DNA from: Faucicola tetraodonis
Lineage (GTDB): Bacteria; Pseudomonadota; Gammaproteobacteria; Pseudomonadales; Moraxellaceae
Strand: one strand, 5' to 3'
Length of the DNA stretch: 64,000 nt
Assembly: GCA_032017425.1 (NCBI GenBank)
Contig: DALZPW010000008.1
Made by a program: the position numbers and the translations under genes. This document shows positions 45,502-54,452 of this stretch, one piece after another. The notes under the pieces are model-generated. The model was not told the origin of the DNA. It did no database searches and worked only from the letters and a program-made list of their open reading frames with translations. Each line of letters starts with the position of its first letter. The stretch's first letter is position 1.

Positions 45502-46638
45502 ATGCAACAATCAAGTACACCACAAGCAACTACCCAGCTAGCCAATCCTCTATTAGCAAATAATGAGCAACTGGTAGCAGTATCTGCCAAAGACATTGTC
45601 AAACAACATCTCGATAAACTCGGTATACCCCAAGATATTGAGATTGATGATGCCGAATTTGCAGAAAAAAAACAGCGCATTGCCGATTTGTTAAAACAGC
45701 ATAATGCCACGTTAATTGCTCACTATTACACCGACCCAAAAATCCAAGCAATTGCCGAAGCCACAGGCGGTATCGTATCGGATAGTTTAGAGATGGCGCG
45801 GTTTGGGCGTGATAGTGATGCCGATGTGCTGATTGTTGCAGGCGTCAAATTCATGGGTGAGACCGCTAAAATCCTAAGTCCTGCAAAAACGGTATTAATG
45901 CCAACGCTAGAAGCCACTTGCTCACTAGATTTGGGTTGTCCGATTGAAGATTTTAGCGCGTTTTGTGACCAGCATCCTGACCGTACTGTGGTCGTGTATG
46001 CCAACACCTCAGCGGCTGTTAAAGCGCGGGCAGATTGGGTGGTGACATCGAGTATCGCGGTTGAGCTCATTGACCATCTAGACACCCAAGGTGAAAAAAT
46101 CATTTGGGCACCTGACCAGCATTTGGGACGTTATATCCAGCAAAAAGTGGGTGCAAATATGCTACTGTGGGATGGCGCTTGTATCGTGCATGAAGAGTTC
46201 CGTAGCCGCAGCCTAAAAACCATGAAAGAGATGTACCCCGATGCCGCCGTCTTGGTACACCCAGAATCGCCGATTGAGATGACCCAAATGGCAGATGCTG
46301 TGGGTAGCACCAGTCAGCTGATTAAAGCGGCGCAAACCCTACCGCACAAGATGTTCATCGTCGCGACCGATCGCGGTATTTTTTACAAAATGCAGCAAGC
46401 GGCGCCAGATAAGGTGTTTATCGAAGCGCCGACACGTGGCGAAGGTGCAACCTGTCGTTCATGTGCGCATTGCCCGTGGATGGCGATGAATGATTTAGAC
46501 CAAATCATCCATGCACTGGAGAAAGTAGGCACGCCTGACGCCGTACCGCACGAGATTTTTGTTGATGCGCAGCTAATCGAACAAGCTAAAAAACCCCTAG
46601 ATCGTATGCTCGCGTTTGGCGCCACGCTCAAAAGATAG
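45502..46638 (+). CDS. nadA: Quinolinate synthase
   Basis: NadA condenses iminoaspartate and dihydroxyacetone phosphate in NAD synthesis. The 378-residue protein carries the three [4Fe-4S] cysteine regions (EATCSLDLGCP, DGACIVHEEF, ATCRSCAHCPWM) and the substrate loop LIAHYYTDPKIQ. The ATG at 45502 follows AGAAGGAG, a strong ribosome binding site, so it is preferred to the frame's first ATG at 45442, which would add 20 unusual residues. The C-terminus LDRMLAFGA is typical. Confidence 0.96.
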   Translation: MQQSSTPQATTQLANPLLANNEQLVAVSAKDIVKQHLDKLGIPQDIEIDDAEFAEKKQRIADLLKQHNATLIAHYYTDPKIQAIAEATGGIVSDSLEMARFGRDSDADVLIVAGVKFMGETAKILSPAKTVLMPTLEATCSLDLGCPIEDFSAFCDQHPDRTVVVYANTSAAVKARADWVVTSSIAVELIDHLDTQGEKIIWAPDQHLGRYIQQKVGANMLLWDGACIVHEEFRSRSLKTMKEMYPDAAVLVHPESPIEMTQMADAVGSTSQLIKAAQTLPHKMFIVATDRGIFYKMQQAAPDKVFIEAPTRGEGATCRSCAHCPWMAMNDLDQIIHALEKVGTPDAVPHEIFVDAQLIEQAKKPLDRMLAFGATLKR

Positions 46639-46682
46639 GCGTTAATAACCATAACCTGTTTTTAAAATATTGAAAAAAGTCG

Positions 46683-46711
46683 TTGACAGCCTAACTAACT
46701 TGCTTTAATAT
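46683..46711 (+). promoter_or_regulatory. Promoter of the tRNA cluster
   Basis: A perfect -35 box TTGACA (46683-46688) and TAATAT (46706-46711) are separated by 17 bp. It lies ~80 bp upstream of tRNA-Pro and is one of the strongest promoters visible in the window. Confidence 0.8.
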
Positions 46712-46790
46712 ACGCACCACTTAGCGATGATAGCCTTTAAGCTCACCATTGCTAAGGTGTTGAAGTAACAATTAAGCCTAGTTAGGCAAT

Positions 46791-46867
46791 CGGAGTGTAG
46801 CACAGCTTGGTAGTGCACCTGGTTTGGGACCAGGGGGTCGAAGGTTCGAATCCTTTCACTCCGACCA
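46791..46867 (+). tRNA. tRNA-Pro (anticodon TGG)
   Basis: A complete 77-nt tRNA with encoded CCA. Acceptor CGGAGTG pairs with CACTCCG. The anticodon loop TTTGGGA gives TGG at 46825-46827, which reads CCA and, with modification, other proline codons. Confidence 0.96.
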
Positions 46868-46908
46868 TTTATCTTTTACACTTACCCAAGTTAAAAAGAT
46901 GAATCAAG

Positions 46909-46927
46909 AGCCGAGCAGGCTTTTTTT
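46909..46927 (+). terminator. Weak terminator-like hairpin between tRNAs
   Basis: AGCC-GAGCA-GGCT followed by seven T, a 4-bp stem between tRNA-Pro and tRNA-Arg. The stem is short, so it likely serves partial termination or 3' processing. Confidence 0.45.
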
Positions 46928-46929
46928 AT

Positions 46930-47003
46930 GCGCCTGTAGCTCAGTTGGATAGAGCACCCGCCTTCTAAGTGGGTGGTCACAGGTTCGAATCCTGTCAGGC
47001 GCG
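46930..47003 (+). tRNA. tRNA-Arg (anticodon TCT), CCA not encoded
   Basis: Acceptor GCGCCTG pairs with CAGGCGC. Anticodon loop CTTCTAA gives TCT at 46964-46966. After discriminator G the sequence reads CATTTT, so the CCA end is not in the DNA and must be added. The other four tRNA genes in the window encode CCA. Confidence 0.95.
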
Positions 47004-47033
47004 CATTTTGCTAGTCTGTAAAACCTACCTTAT

Positions 47034-47110
47034 GGCGGATGTAGCTCAGTTGGTAGAGCCCCGGGTTGTGATCTCGGTTGTCGTGGGTTCGAGTCCCATC
47101 ATTCGCCCCA
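47034..47110 (+). tRNA. tRNA-His (anticodon GTG)
   Basis: A 77-nt tRNA starting with the extra G(-1) that pairs with C73, a histidine identity element, and ending in encoded CCA. The anticodon loop TTGTGAT places GTG at 47068-47070. Confidence 0.96.
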
Positions 47111-47116
47111 TATTCT

Positions 47117-47153
47117 AAAAAAGCCCTTAATTCAATGAATTAGGGGCTTTTTT
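47117..47153 (+). terminator. Terminator of the tRNA cluster
   Basis: AAGCCCTTAATTC pairs with GAATTAGGGGCTT (13 bp with one G-T pair) around a 4-nt loop and ends in a T-run, 6 bp after tRNA-His. Confidence 0.92.
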
Positions 47154-47353
47154 ATGCCTGATTTATTTCATTCATTTGCAAATTTGTTATACAAAAACAA
47201 CGGTTTTGCCACACCTTTTTATGATGAACAATTATCTACTCTATATACTAGGGTCATATAGTGTACTAGAAGATAAGCTCGTAAAGATAAATTGCCAATA
47301 GCGTAACTTTACCTGATAACAAACCTAAAATAAAATCGCGTGAGACCCGTAAT

Positions 47354-47914
47354 ATGATACGAAGTACAACGATGTTTTATCAACTTGCTATGACCTGTGT
47401 TGCGATAATTGGCTGCATAGTTGTCAATACTGCCCAAGCGGCTACTAGGCTGCCAAAATCACCTTGGCAATCGCATGCATCACTCAAAAGTAGCCAAGTT
47501 AGCCCAATTTACCAACAACAATGGCGACAATCTGATTATAAGTATTGCCCAATTTTAGCCATTGCTAATCATTCATCAGTGAATGTCAAAACTGCGCAAT
47601 CACGCGCTGCCAATTTTTCAGGTGGCTTTGCGGTGGCGTATGATTTGAAAAACTATAAAGGCAGGCCTTTACGCAGTGCTTATGGCGTAGCCAATGCAGG
47701 TACCACGTCTAAGCGTGACTTGTACCAGGGCTGGGCATATCGTAAAAACTATGCCGATGGCAGTTATGTGACGCTTGGGCGAGAGGGCAATAACCCACAG
47801 AGTAAAATGCTGGCTTACCTCGTGCTGAACAATGGCTGTTTTTATAACATCTGGAGTCAGTTAAGTAGTGAGCATTTGCAAAAAATGATAGCTCAATTAC
47901 GCTATGTCAATTGA
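47354..47914 (+). CDS. Unidentified exported protein
   Basis: The 186-residue protein has a clear N-terminal signal peptide (hydrophobic core in LAMTCVAIIGCIVVN, likely cut after TAQA) and a mature domain with two cysteines (YKYCPIL and NNGCFYN) that may form a disulfide. No family is recognised. Either the ATG at 47354 or that at 47372 could start it. It stands alone after the tRNA cluster, with a terminator after it. Confidence 0.65.
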   Translation: MIRSTTMFYQLAMTCVAIIGCIVVNTAQAATRLPKSPWQSHASLKSSQVSPIYQQQWRQSDYKYCPILAIANHSSVNVKTAQSRAANFSGGFAVAYDLKNYKGRPLRSAYGVANAGTTSKRDLYQGWAYRKNYADGSYVTLGREGNNPQSKMLAYLVLNNGCFYNIWSQLSSEHLQKMIAQLRYVN

Positions 47915-47958
47915 TGAATCAAAAAGTAGCTAAAAAAATAGCTATGAAAAAGTAGCCA

Positions 47959-47991
47959 TAAAAAAAGCAACGTTGCCGCGTTGCTTTTTTT
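47959..47991. terminator. Bidirectional terminator before nagZ
   Basis: An A-run, GCAACG-TTGCCG-CGTTGC and a T-run lie between two convergent genes, the exported-protein gene and nagZ. Confidence 0.9.
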
Positions 47992-48044
47992 GAATTTGTT
48001 TTTTTGAAAGTTGCTCGTTTTAAATTTTCTTGTTTTAAGCAAAT

Positions 48045-49085
48045 TCATGCAAAGAAATTTTCTAGCACCTTACGCTGACTACTTTGCCAATGTGACCAGT
48101 CTTTGGCTGAGTCGGCCAGTGAGCCCCGCCAGCCTTTGATATTACCTTTCATGCTAGATAACCGATGTTGGCTGGTGGTATTGAGCAGTGTCGGCTCTTT
48201 TTGCAAACGCTCAAGCGCGACCAACGCGGCAGGGCGGTCATTACACAATAATCCCATGTCGCAACCTGCTATTAAAGCAGCCGCAATACGGTCACCTGCA
48301 TCACCTGCAACATGTGCCGCTTTCATCGACAGGTCATCGGAGAACAATACCCCATTAAATCCTAGCTTGCCACGAATAATCTGTTGCAGCCAAATCGATG
48401 AAAACCCTGCAGGTTTGTTATCAACTGTGCTAAATACCACATGAGCGGGCATGAGTGCATCCAGTAGCGGCTTGTTGCGAATAAATGGCTGCATATCGTA
48501 TTGGCGAATCTCATCATAACTGCGCTCATCGGTGGCATCATCCACATGAGAATCAGGGGCAACTGAGCCGTGACCAGGAAAATGCTTGCCCGTGGTTGCC
48601 ATTCCTGCAAGCTTCATGCCGCGCATGAATTCAGCAGATAAGGCAGTGATTGCAATCGGATGGGCGTGAAACGCGCGATCACCAATGACGCGGCTCACCC
48701 CATTGATATCAAGTACAGGCGCAAAACTAAAATCAATCCCAACCGCTAAGACTTCGCTTGCCATCAAATAGCCTGCGCAATAAGCGAGATCAAGCGCAGT
48801 GATAGGGTCATGCTCAAACCTTTCACCGAGTTTACCCATCGCAGGTAGCGGCGAAAAACCGGCGCGTAAGCGTGCGACACGTCCACCTTCTTGGTCAACC
48901 GCAATTAAAATATTGGGCTTGATGGCACGCATACTATCGGTCAGTTCGCGCACTTGCTCAGGGCTTTCTACATTGCGCCCAAACAAAATCACGCCGCCAA
49001 CTTCCGGTTGGCGTAGCAGTGCTTCATCTGCTAGGCTAAGCGCTGTGCCTTCAATATCGAGCATGAGTTGACCGACTGCTTGCAT
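48045..49085 (-). CDS. nagZ: Beta-N-acetylhexosaminidase NagZ
   Basis: NagZ releases N-acetylglucosamine from cell-wall muropeptides in the recycling pathway that feeds AmpC induction. The 346-residue family-3 glycosidase has the KHFPGHGSVAPDSHVDD motif with the catalytic His/Asp pair, DQEGGRVARLR near the N-terminus and FSDDLSMKA, which contains the nucleophile aspartate. The ATG at 49085 follows AAGGA with good spacing; the open frame extends to a TTG at 49118, judged not the start. Confidence 0.96.
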   Translation of the reverse strand: MQAVGQLMLDIEGTALSLADEALLRQPEVGGVILFGRNVESPEQVRELTDSMRAIKPNILIAVDQEGGRVARLRAGFSPLPAMGKLGERFEHDPITALDLAYCAGYLMASEVLAVGIDFSFAPVLDINGVSRVIGDRAFHAHPIAITALSAEFMRGMKLAGMATTGKHFPGHGSVAPDSHVDDATDERSYDEIRQYDMQPFIRNKPLLDALMPAHVVFSTVDNKPAGFSSIWLQQIIRGKLGFNGVLFSDDLSMKAAHVAGDAGDRIAAALIAGCDMGLLCNDRPAALVALERLQKEPTLLNTTSQHRLSSMKGNIKGWRGSLADSAKDWSHWQSSQRKVLENFFA

Positions 49086-49220
49086 GCGGTAATCCTTCTG
49101 GGTATTGCTTGCCGTCAACGGTTAGATATAGTTGGAGGCAGAAAAATTTTGAAAAAACATAGCATACGCTTTTTTTGATAAAAATGCGAATAGCTGACGG
49201 GCGATTATTATTAGCGAATA

Positions 49221-50072
49221 TTACTGACGGTTAAGCCGTGACGGTGACGGCAACAAACTGATATCACTCACCCGACAAGGATTGATATCAATCCCGCCAC
49301 GGCGTGTGTACCATGCGCGTACCATGAGCGTTTTTGGCGCAAAGGCTTGGGTTAAATCACTAAAAATTTGCTCCACGCATTGTTCATGAAAGCCATTATG
49401 CTGACGAAAGCTCAAAATATACTCAAGCAGTCCTGCTCGGTCAATTGGTTGGCTATCTATCTGAATCTCCAGTGTTCCCCAATCTGGCTGATTGGTGACA
49501 GGGCAGTTTGAACGCAGGAGATGCGAATGCAAAATTTGTAACTGGCTATCAGAGGCGCCTTGATGGGCAACGGTCAAACTTGAAGGATTGACATCACTGA
49601 CGATGGCGATTTTTTTATCGCTACTATCCAATGCGTTATCAATGCAGTCACCCTGTGGCGCGCTGATGGGTAAGCTATTTGCAATATTTACCTCAAAAAT
49701 CTCAAGCGTCACATCGGTTTTTAGACAAGCCGATAAGTCTTTTTCCACCGTTGCTTTAACAGCTTGTTGATTATCAAATTCAGTGAAATTTAGGCTATTA
49801 AAATAAAGTTTGAGCGATTTTGATTCGACAATGTAGTCTGATGTGGCAGGGATGGCAAGGCGCGCCATTGCCACCTGTGAAATGCCTTGCGAATTCAGCC
49901 AAGACATTTCAAAAACCTGCCACCAGTCCATGCCGATGCTTAAGGCGTCAGCAGGCAGCGCTAGCTTCGCCCGTCCTAATGCGCGAGGGATAGGGTAGAG
50001 CATATCGGGGGCGTAGGTTTTTGGGTAGCTGGTGGATTGACCCAAAATACCGTGAGTTTCAAGTGGTTTCAT
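49221..50072 (-). CDS. queF: NADPH-dependent preQ0 reductase
   Basis: QueF reduces 7-cyano-7-deazaguanine to preQ1 in queuosine synthesis. This is the long 283-residue bimodular form. It has the catalytic cysteine in LLRSNCPVTNQPDWG (near residue 191), the N-terminal region with ESKSLKLYFNSLNFT typical of the T-fold, and the C-terminal RGGIDINPCR. The gene is alone on its strand, between nagZ and the exporter genes. Confidence 0.95.
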   Translation of the reverse strand: MKPLETHGILGQSTSYPKTYAPDMLYPIPRALGRAKLALPADALSIGMDWWQVFEMSWLNSQGISQVAMARLAIPATSDYIVESKSLKLYFNSLNFTEFDNQQAVKATVEKDLSACLKTDVTLEIFEVNIANSLPISAPQGDCIDNALDSSDKKIAIVSDVNPSSLTVAHQGASDSQLQILHSHLLRSNCPVTNQPDWGTLEIQIDSQPIDRAGLLEYILSFRQHNGFHEQCVEQIFSDLTQAFAPKTLMVRAWYTRRGGIDINPCRVSDISLLPSPSRLNRQ

Positions 50073-50101
50073 ATTTTTTTAATTTAACTAAATTATCTAA
50101 G

Positions 50102-50875
50102 TTATAAACGAACGCGTGAGCCATCTGCTAAAAGATAATACGCAATACCATAAAATATCGCGGTAAAAATCCCAATCGCTACCAAAGATGACCATACATT
50201 GACATCTGAATGACCCAAAATACCATAGCGAAAAGCATTGACCATATAAACAATGGGGTTTAGTAGCGATATGTTTTGCCAAAATCCCGATAAATCTTTA
50301 AGTGAATAAAACACGCCGCCCAAATACGTCAAGGGTGTCAACACAAAACTGGGTACGATGGAAATATCATCAAACGAGCGGGCAAATACCGCATTAATCA
50401 TACCGCCCAGCGAAAACAATGCTGAGGTCATCACCACAGTAAAGATCGTGACAAACGCATGAACCAGTGATAACTGAGTAAAAAACAACGCGAGCACCGT
50501 CACAATCGCGCCAATGGTCAACCCCCGAAACAAACCGCCCGCGATAAAGCCCAGTAAAATGGTATGTTTAGAAATCGGACTGACCAGCATCTCTTCGATA
50601 TTACCATGAAACTTGGTGGCAAAAAAACTCGATACCACATTGGAGTAGCTATTGGTAATCACCGACATCATAATCAAGCCAGGCACGATAAACTGCATGT
50701 AGGAAACACCGCCCATATCGCCAACGCGCGCGCCAATCATTTTACCAAAGATGATAAAATACAAACTCATGGTGATGGCAGGGGGTAACAGCGTTTGCGG
50801 CCAAATGCGAAGAATTCGGCGGATTTCTTTGACTAACAAAGTGTTAAATGCAACCAACTGGCGCTGAAAATCCAT
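50102..50875 (-). CDS. ABC-2 type transporter permease, YadH-like
   Basis: The 257-residue membrane protein has six hydrophobic helices and the ABC-2 permease signature near PLTYLGGVFYSLKDLSGFWQ and NPIVYMVNAFRYG. It matches YadH, a half-exporter permease of unsettled substrate. It begins 1 bp after the ATPase gene, so the two form an operon and almost surely one transporter. Confidence 0.92.
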   Translation of the reverse strand: MDFQRQLVAFNTLLVKEIRRILRIWPQTLLPPAITMSLYFIIFGKMIGARVGDMGGVSYMQFIVPGLIMMSVITNSYSNVVSSFFATKFHGNIEEMLVSPISKHTILLGFIAGGLFRGLTIGAIVTVLALFFTQLSLVHAFVTIFTVVMTSALFSLGGMINAVFARSFDDISIVPSFVLTPLTYLGGVFYSLKDLSGFWQNISLLNPIVYMVNAFRYGILGHSDVNVWSSLVAIGIFTAIFYGIAYYLLADGSRVRL

Positions 50876-50876
50876 G

Positions 50877-51836
50877 TTAATTCTCCAATTTTTCAGTCAA
50901 ATTATTTTCAACAATCCCCAAAAACAGCTCTTCAAGGCGATTGGCTTTATTACGCATACTCGCTACCTGAATATTTTGAGCATTTAACTGGGCAAAGACG
51001 TCATTTAAACTGTCGCCTTTTTTGAGCGTGACTTCAAGGGTCAACGGGTCTGGCTGCTTGGTTTTTACCACATTGGTTAAAGCAATTGGTGACAGATAAG
51101 GTTGCGCCAAATCAAACACAAAGCTTTCCACATCAAGGCTGGTAAGCAAACTTTTCATATCGGTATTGATACGAATTTCACCCTGGTCAAGGATAGCAAT
51201 GTTTTTACACAGCTGCTCAGCTTCTTCTAAATAATGGGTGGTTAAAATAATGGTCGTACCTTCTTCCGTGTTAATTTGCTGCATAAAATCCCACATCGAG
51301 CGGCGCAGTTCAATATCGACCCCTGCAGTCGGCTCATCCAAAATCAGCAGTTTGGGATGGTGCATTAAAGCACGCGCAATCATCAAACGGCGTTTCATAC
51401 CGCCAGAGAGCATACGCGCTTTGTCATCGCGTTTTTCCCAAAGCCCCAATGCTTTAAGGAGTTTTTCGGCGCGCGGGCGAGATTCCTTGGTAGGTATACC
51501 GAAATAGCCTGCTTGGGCAATCAAAATATCTTCGATTTTTTCAAACTGCATAAAGTTAAATTCTTGCGGCACCACGCCTAAGAACTGCTTGGCTTTGGCA
51601 GGCTGTTTAAGCAAATCTACCCCAAAAATTTCTACCGAGCCTGAGCTGGGTTTAAATAGCGAGCTGATAATACCAATGGTGGTGGATTTACCCGCACCAT
51701 TGGGACCCAGTAGGGCAAAAAATCCACCTTGGGGTACGGTCAAATCAATGCCTTTGAGGGCAGCAAAACCATTTGGATAGGTTTTGGTAAGCTGGGAGAT
51801 TTTTAGAGCAGGGATGGTAGTGTCAAAATTTGCCAT
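50877..51836 (-). CDS. ABC transporter ATP-binding protein, YadG-like
   Basis: The 319-residue ATPase has Walker A GPNGAGKST, the signature LSGGMKRR, Walker B LLILDEPTAGVD and the switch histidine in TTHYLEEAE. It pairs with the YadH-like permease immediately downstream on the same strand. The extra C-terminal ~90 residues are typical of this exporter group. Substrate unknown. Confidence 0.94.
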   Translation of the reverse strand: MANFDTTIPALKISQLTKTYPNGFAALKGIDLTVPQGGFFALLGPNGAGKSTTIGIISSLFKPSSGSVEIFGVDLLKQPAKAKQFLGVVPQEFNFMQFEKIEDILIAQAGYFGIPTKESRPRAEKLLKALGLWEKRDDKARMLSGGMKRRLMIARALMHHPKLLILDEPTAGVDIELRRSMWDFMQQINTEEGTTIILTTHYLEEAEQLCKNIAILDQGEIRINTDMKSLLTSLDVESFVFDLAQPYLSPIALTNVVKTKQPDPLTLEVTLKKGDSLNDVFAQLNAQNIQVASMRNKANRLEELFLGIVENNLTEKLEN

Positions 51837-51941
51837 AGCAATGCAGGTTCTGGTTAAAGGTGAGACCTTAATGGGGATGGGTTGGACAGTTTAAAGATTT
51901 GAATGCACTAAGTTAAGTTAAATTATATCAATGATACAATT

Positions 51942-51967
51942 AAAAAAGCCTATCAGTTGATAGGCTT
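51942..51967 (-). terminator. Terminator of the cytochrome c gene
   Basis: Read on the minus strand, GCCTATC-AACT-GATAGGC is followed by a T-run (51947-51942). It lies 19 bp after the cytochrome stop codon. Confidence 0.9.
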
Positions 51968-51985
51968 CATCTGGGCTAAAAATGA

Positions 51986-52579
51986 CTATTTGGCTTGAGA
52001 CACCATATAATCAACCGCGTTGGTCACTTCCACATCTAGCAAATCAGCGTTACCACCTTTGGCTGGCATGGCGTTAAAGCCTTGTAGCGCGTGTTGGTGA
52101 AGGGTAGCGGTACCTTTAGCGATACGGGGACCCCAAGCGCCTTTGTCACCAAATTTTGGTGCACCTAACAGACCTGCTGCGTGACAAGTATGGCAAACAC
52201 CTTCATAAATCACTTTGCCTTCACGTGGTTTGTTTGGGTCAGCGGCGCCCAATGCAGCGGCAATAGTGATATCACACTCTTTACCTTCAAAACAAACTTT
52301 ACCTTGGGGGGCAATACGTGCGATTAGATTTGGGTATAATGCAACCAATTTTGCAACTTGAGGTGGATCTTCAGGTGCTTTTTCTGCTTCCTTTTTTGCC
52401 GGAGCGGCAGAGGATGCAGGGGCTGAAGCAGTTGCAGTACTTGAGGCAGTCGCGGTACTTGAAGCGCTAGCGGTAGCTGATGCCGCTGCAGGGGCACTGG
52501 CTTTATCCTCAGCTTGGCTGACAGCGATACCTGCAAGACTTAGCATAGTAATCGCTGATAACATCACTACTTTTTTCAT
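51986..52579 (-). CDS. Cytochrome c5-type periplasmic c-cytochrome
   Basis: The 197-residue precursor has a signal peptide (residues 1-23), an Ala/Ser/Thr low-complexity linker with short SSTATA repeats, and a C-terminal class I heme domain with the binding motif CHTCH and a later axial methionine (NAMPAKGG). Two extra cysteines (CFEGKEC) lie between linker and heme domain. It probably carries electrons in the periplasm to an oxidase or other terminal enzyme. A minus-strand promoter lies about 30 bp upstream of the start. Confidence 0.9.
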   Translation of the reverse strand: MKKVVMLSAITMLSLAGIAVSQAEDKASAPAAASATASASSTATASSTATASAPASSAAPAKKEAEKAPEDPPQVAKLVALYPNLIARIAPQGKVCFEGKECDITIAAALGAADPNKPREGKVIYEGVCHTCHAAGLLGAPKFGDKGAWGPRIAKGTATLHQHALQGFNAMPAKGGNADLLDVEVTNAVDYMVSQAK

Positions 52580-52609
52580 TCGTCACGTTCTCTCAAACAG
52601 GTGAATTAA

Positions 52610-52637
52610 ATTATCGTAATACTTTTGAAACGGACAA
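52610..52637 (-). promoter_or_regulatory. Promoter of the cytochrome c gene
   Basis: On the minus strand TTGTCC (52637-52632) and GATAAT (52615-52610) are separated by 16 bp and would start transcription about 22 bp before the gene. Between here and the tRNA-Arg promoter at 52809 no other gene is seen. Confidence 0.55.
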
Positions 52638-52808
52638 TATGAGCCATTAGATTGCTCGATTGTATCCGTTGATGCAATATTGATGCGATAAATGTTACAT
52701 AGATTTATTTTCCATACTATTATAAGGGAAAATTATCTGAAAAAGCTATGCTTATTTAATATGTGCTATCAACTTTGCCGAGCAGTTTTTGGCAGTAATT
52801 TTGATGAT

Positions 52809-52838
52809 TTGCTTATTGTACGAAAAGTTTGCTAGAAT
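52809..52838 (+). promoter_or_regulatory. Promoter of tRNA-Arg(CCG)
   Basis: TTGCTT (52809-52814) and TAGAAT (52833-52838) lie 18 bp apart, about 31 bp upstream of the tRNA. Confidence 0.6.
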
Positions 52839-52869
52839 AGTCCACTGCTTTTTTTCAATGCCAATCAAA

Positions 52870-52945
52870 GCGTTCGTAGCTCAACTGGATAGAGTACAGG
52901 TCTCCGAAGCCTGTGGCGTGGGTTCGAGTCCCGCCGAGCGCACCA
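52870..52945 (+). tRNA. tRNA-Arg (anticodon CCG), likely island attachment site
   Basis: A complete 76-nt tRNA with encoded CCA. Acceptor GCGTTCG pairs with CGAGCGC. The anticodon loop CTCCGAA gives CCG at 52904-52906. The base composition and gene content change abruptly just downstream, so the 3' part of this gene probably served as the integration site of the accessory region. No second copy of the tRNA 3' end is visible in the window. Confidence 0.95.
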
Positions 52946-53046
52946 TTTTATTAGACTAAGTGTTTGATTTGCTATAGTTTTTTCTCATATATTTAATACA
53001 AAGGTACTTGGTAGGGTACTTGTGATGTTTTAATTATCACCTATAC

Positions 53047-54129
53047 TTAATTTATCCTTTTCTCGCTATCGTTAAGCACCTCGTATTCGTCTATTTCTTC
53101 GCTCTCGAAAGCTAGAGGCTCTCCTAGTAGTAATTCTTCATATAGAGACTCAATAGCTTTAATAACTACATTCTTATCAGTTTTTAACCCATTCTTCTTC
53201 AATTCGTAAAGCTTACTATAAGTGTCTTTAGGTAAAGTTATAGAGATTTTGTAATTTCGATTTTTCTCATTTAATTTATGATTTTGCCAAGCATCCTTAA
53301 GAAGCTTAACCGTCATCTCCCTAAAATCTACTAGTATTGTTTTTTCTTTGTTTTTACCTTGGGTGTAAGTCTTATTAAATATAACTCCTGCATGTAGATT
53401 TAATGAAAACATTATATGCAGATATTTACTCTTGTAATCATTATCTAGCGGAGAAAAGTAATTAACCAAAAAATGTGAGGAACATTTTGGTTTATAAGTG
53501 TACACCCAGTCAATTAATTCTTTGTCTTTAGGTTTTATCCACTTAATGGCTATATAATTTTTTTCAAATTCGTACCATTTTTCTTGTGCATATCTAAAGT
53601 ATTCCTGCCATTGATAGTTGTGTTTTTCAGGAATGTCAAAGCGTTGGACTATTTTATACGGATATGTAGTCTGTGTGTCAGTTTCTTTAACGATATAGGA
53701 TATGGATGATGAATTAGTTATCCTAAGTATAGCTTCTCTCATTTCTTCTAAACTACAGTATACTCCTAAATTTACCCCAGCCAAGTTTAATGAATGTAAT
53801 AAAAAAAATGTACCTTTTGGGTTTTTTAAAGCCCATGCATAGTATTTTTCGACAGACAGATATTCTAATAGATTTTTATTGACTTTATGCCAAATAATTA
53901 GTGGATTGTCTAAACTTTCAAAATAATTATAAATAGTTTCTGTATACCATTCATCACTTCTGCTAATAGAAATTAAGGGTATCCGTTGTCCTTTATAAAT
54001 TTTAGGATGACTTGATAATTCATGATATATCCATTCCAAACTTCGAGAGTTCATCTTATCTAATTTCTGTTTTATTTTTATTTTATCTTCAGAAACATTT
54101 CTAGTTTTAGCAATCATAATTAAACTCAT
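53047..54129 (-). CDS. Unidentified protein with ribbon-helix-helix-like C-terminus
   Basis: A 360-residue, A+T-rich gene reading towards the tRNA. The bulk of the protein is basic and aromatic-rich without recognised motifs. Residues ~300-340 (ISITLPKDTYSKLYELKKNG, then a helix with KNVVIKAIESLYEEL) look like a ribbon-helix-helix DNA-binding unit, as in plasmid and phage repressors. It may be a DNA-binding replication, partition or regulatory protein of the island. Function otherwise unknown. Confidence 0.6.
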   Translation of the reverse strand: MSLIMIAKTRNVSEDKIKIKQKLDKMNSRSLEWIYHELSSHPKIYKGQRIPLISISRSDEWYTETIYNYFESLDNPLIIWHKVNKNLLEYLSVEKYYAWALKNPKGTFFLLHSLNLAGVNLGVYCSLEEMREAILRITNSSSISYIVKETDTQTTYPYKIVQRFDIPEKHNYQWQEYFRYAQEKWYEFEKNYIAIKWIKPKDKELIDWVYTYKPKCSSHFLVNYFSPLDNDYKSKYLHIMFSLNLHAGVIFNKTYTQGKNKEKTILVDFREMTVKLLKDAWQNHKLNEKNRNYKISITLPKDTYSKLYELKKNGLKTDKNVVIKAIESLYEELLLGEPLAFESEEIDEYEVLNDSEKRIN

Positions 54130-54452
54130 ATTTAAATAGTAAAATTCTAATAATTATTATCCTATTCTTATAAATAAAAATCTACTTTTTTTATCGTATA
54201 AAAAATCTGTCTATTCATTCAAATCAGTGTATTTTTATTACTTAATTCATATTAATAAAAATGAAATAAGAATTTATGAGTATTATACTGATCAACAAAA
54301 TAGTTTATTAATCAACTATTCTTAAAAAATACATCCAAGTTACTTTAATATTTTTTAGAGTATTAGTATTACCAAGTTTATGAAAATTTCAGATAGCATT
54401 GTAATCAGTTTCAAAATATAAAAATGGTGTAACTCCATTTTTTGGATTTTAT

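Noticed and set aside
49086..49118. Upstream extension of nagZ to a TTG start
   Set aside because: It lacks a ribosome binding site, while the ATG at 49085 has AAGGA at good spacing and matches the family start.
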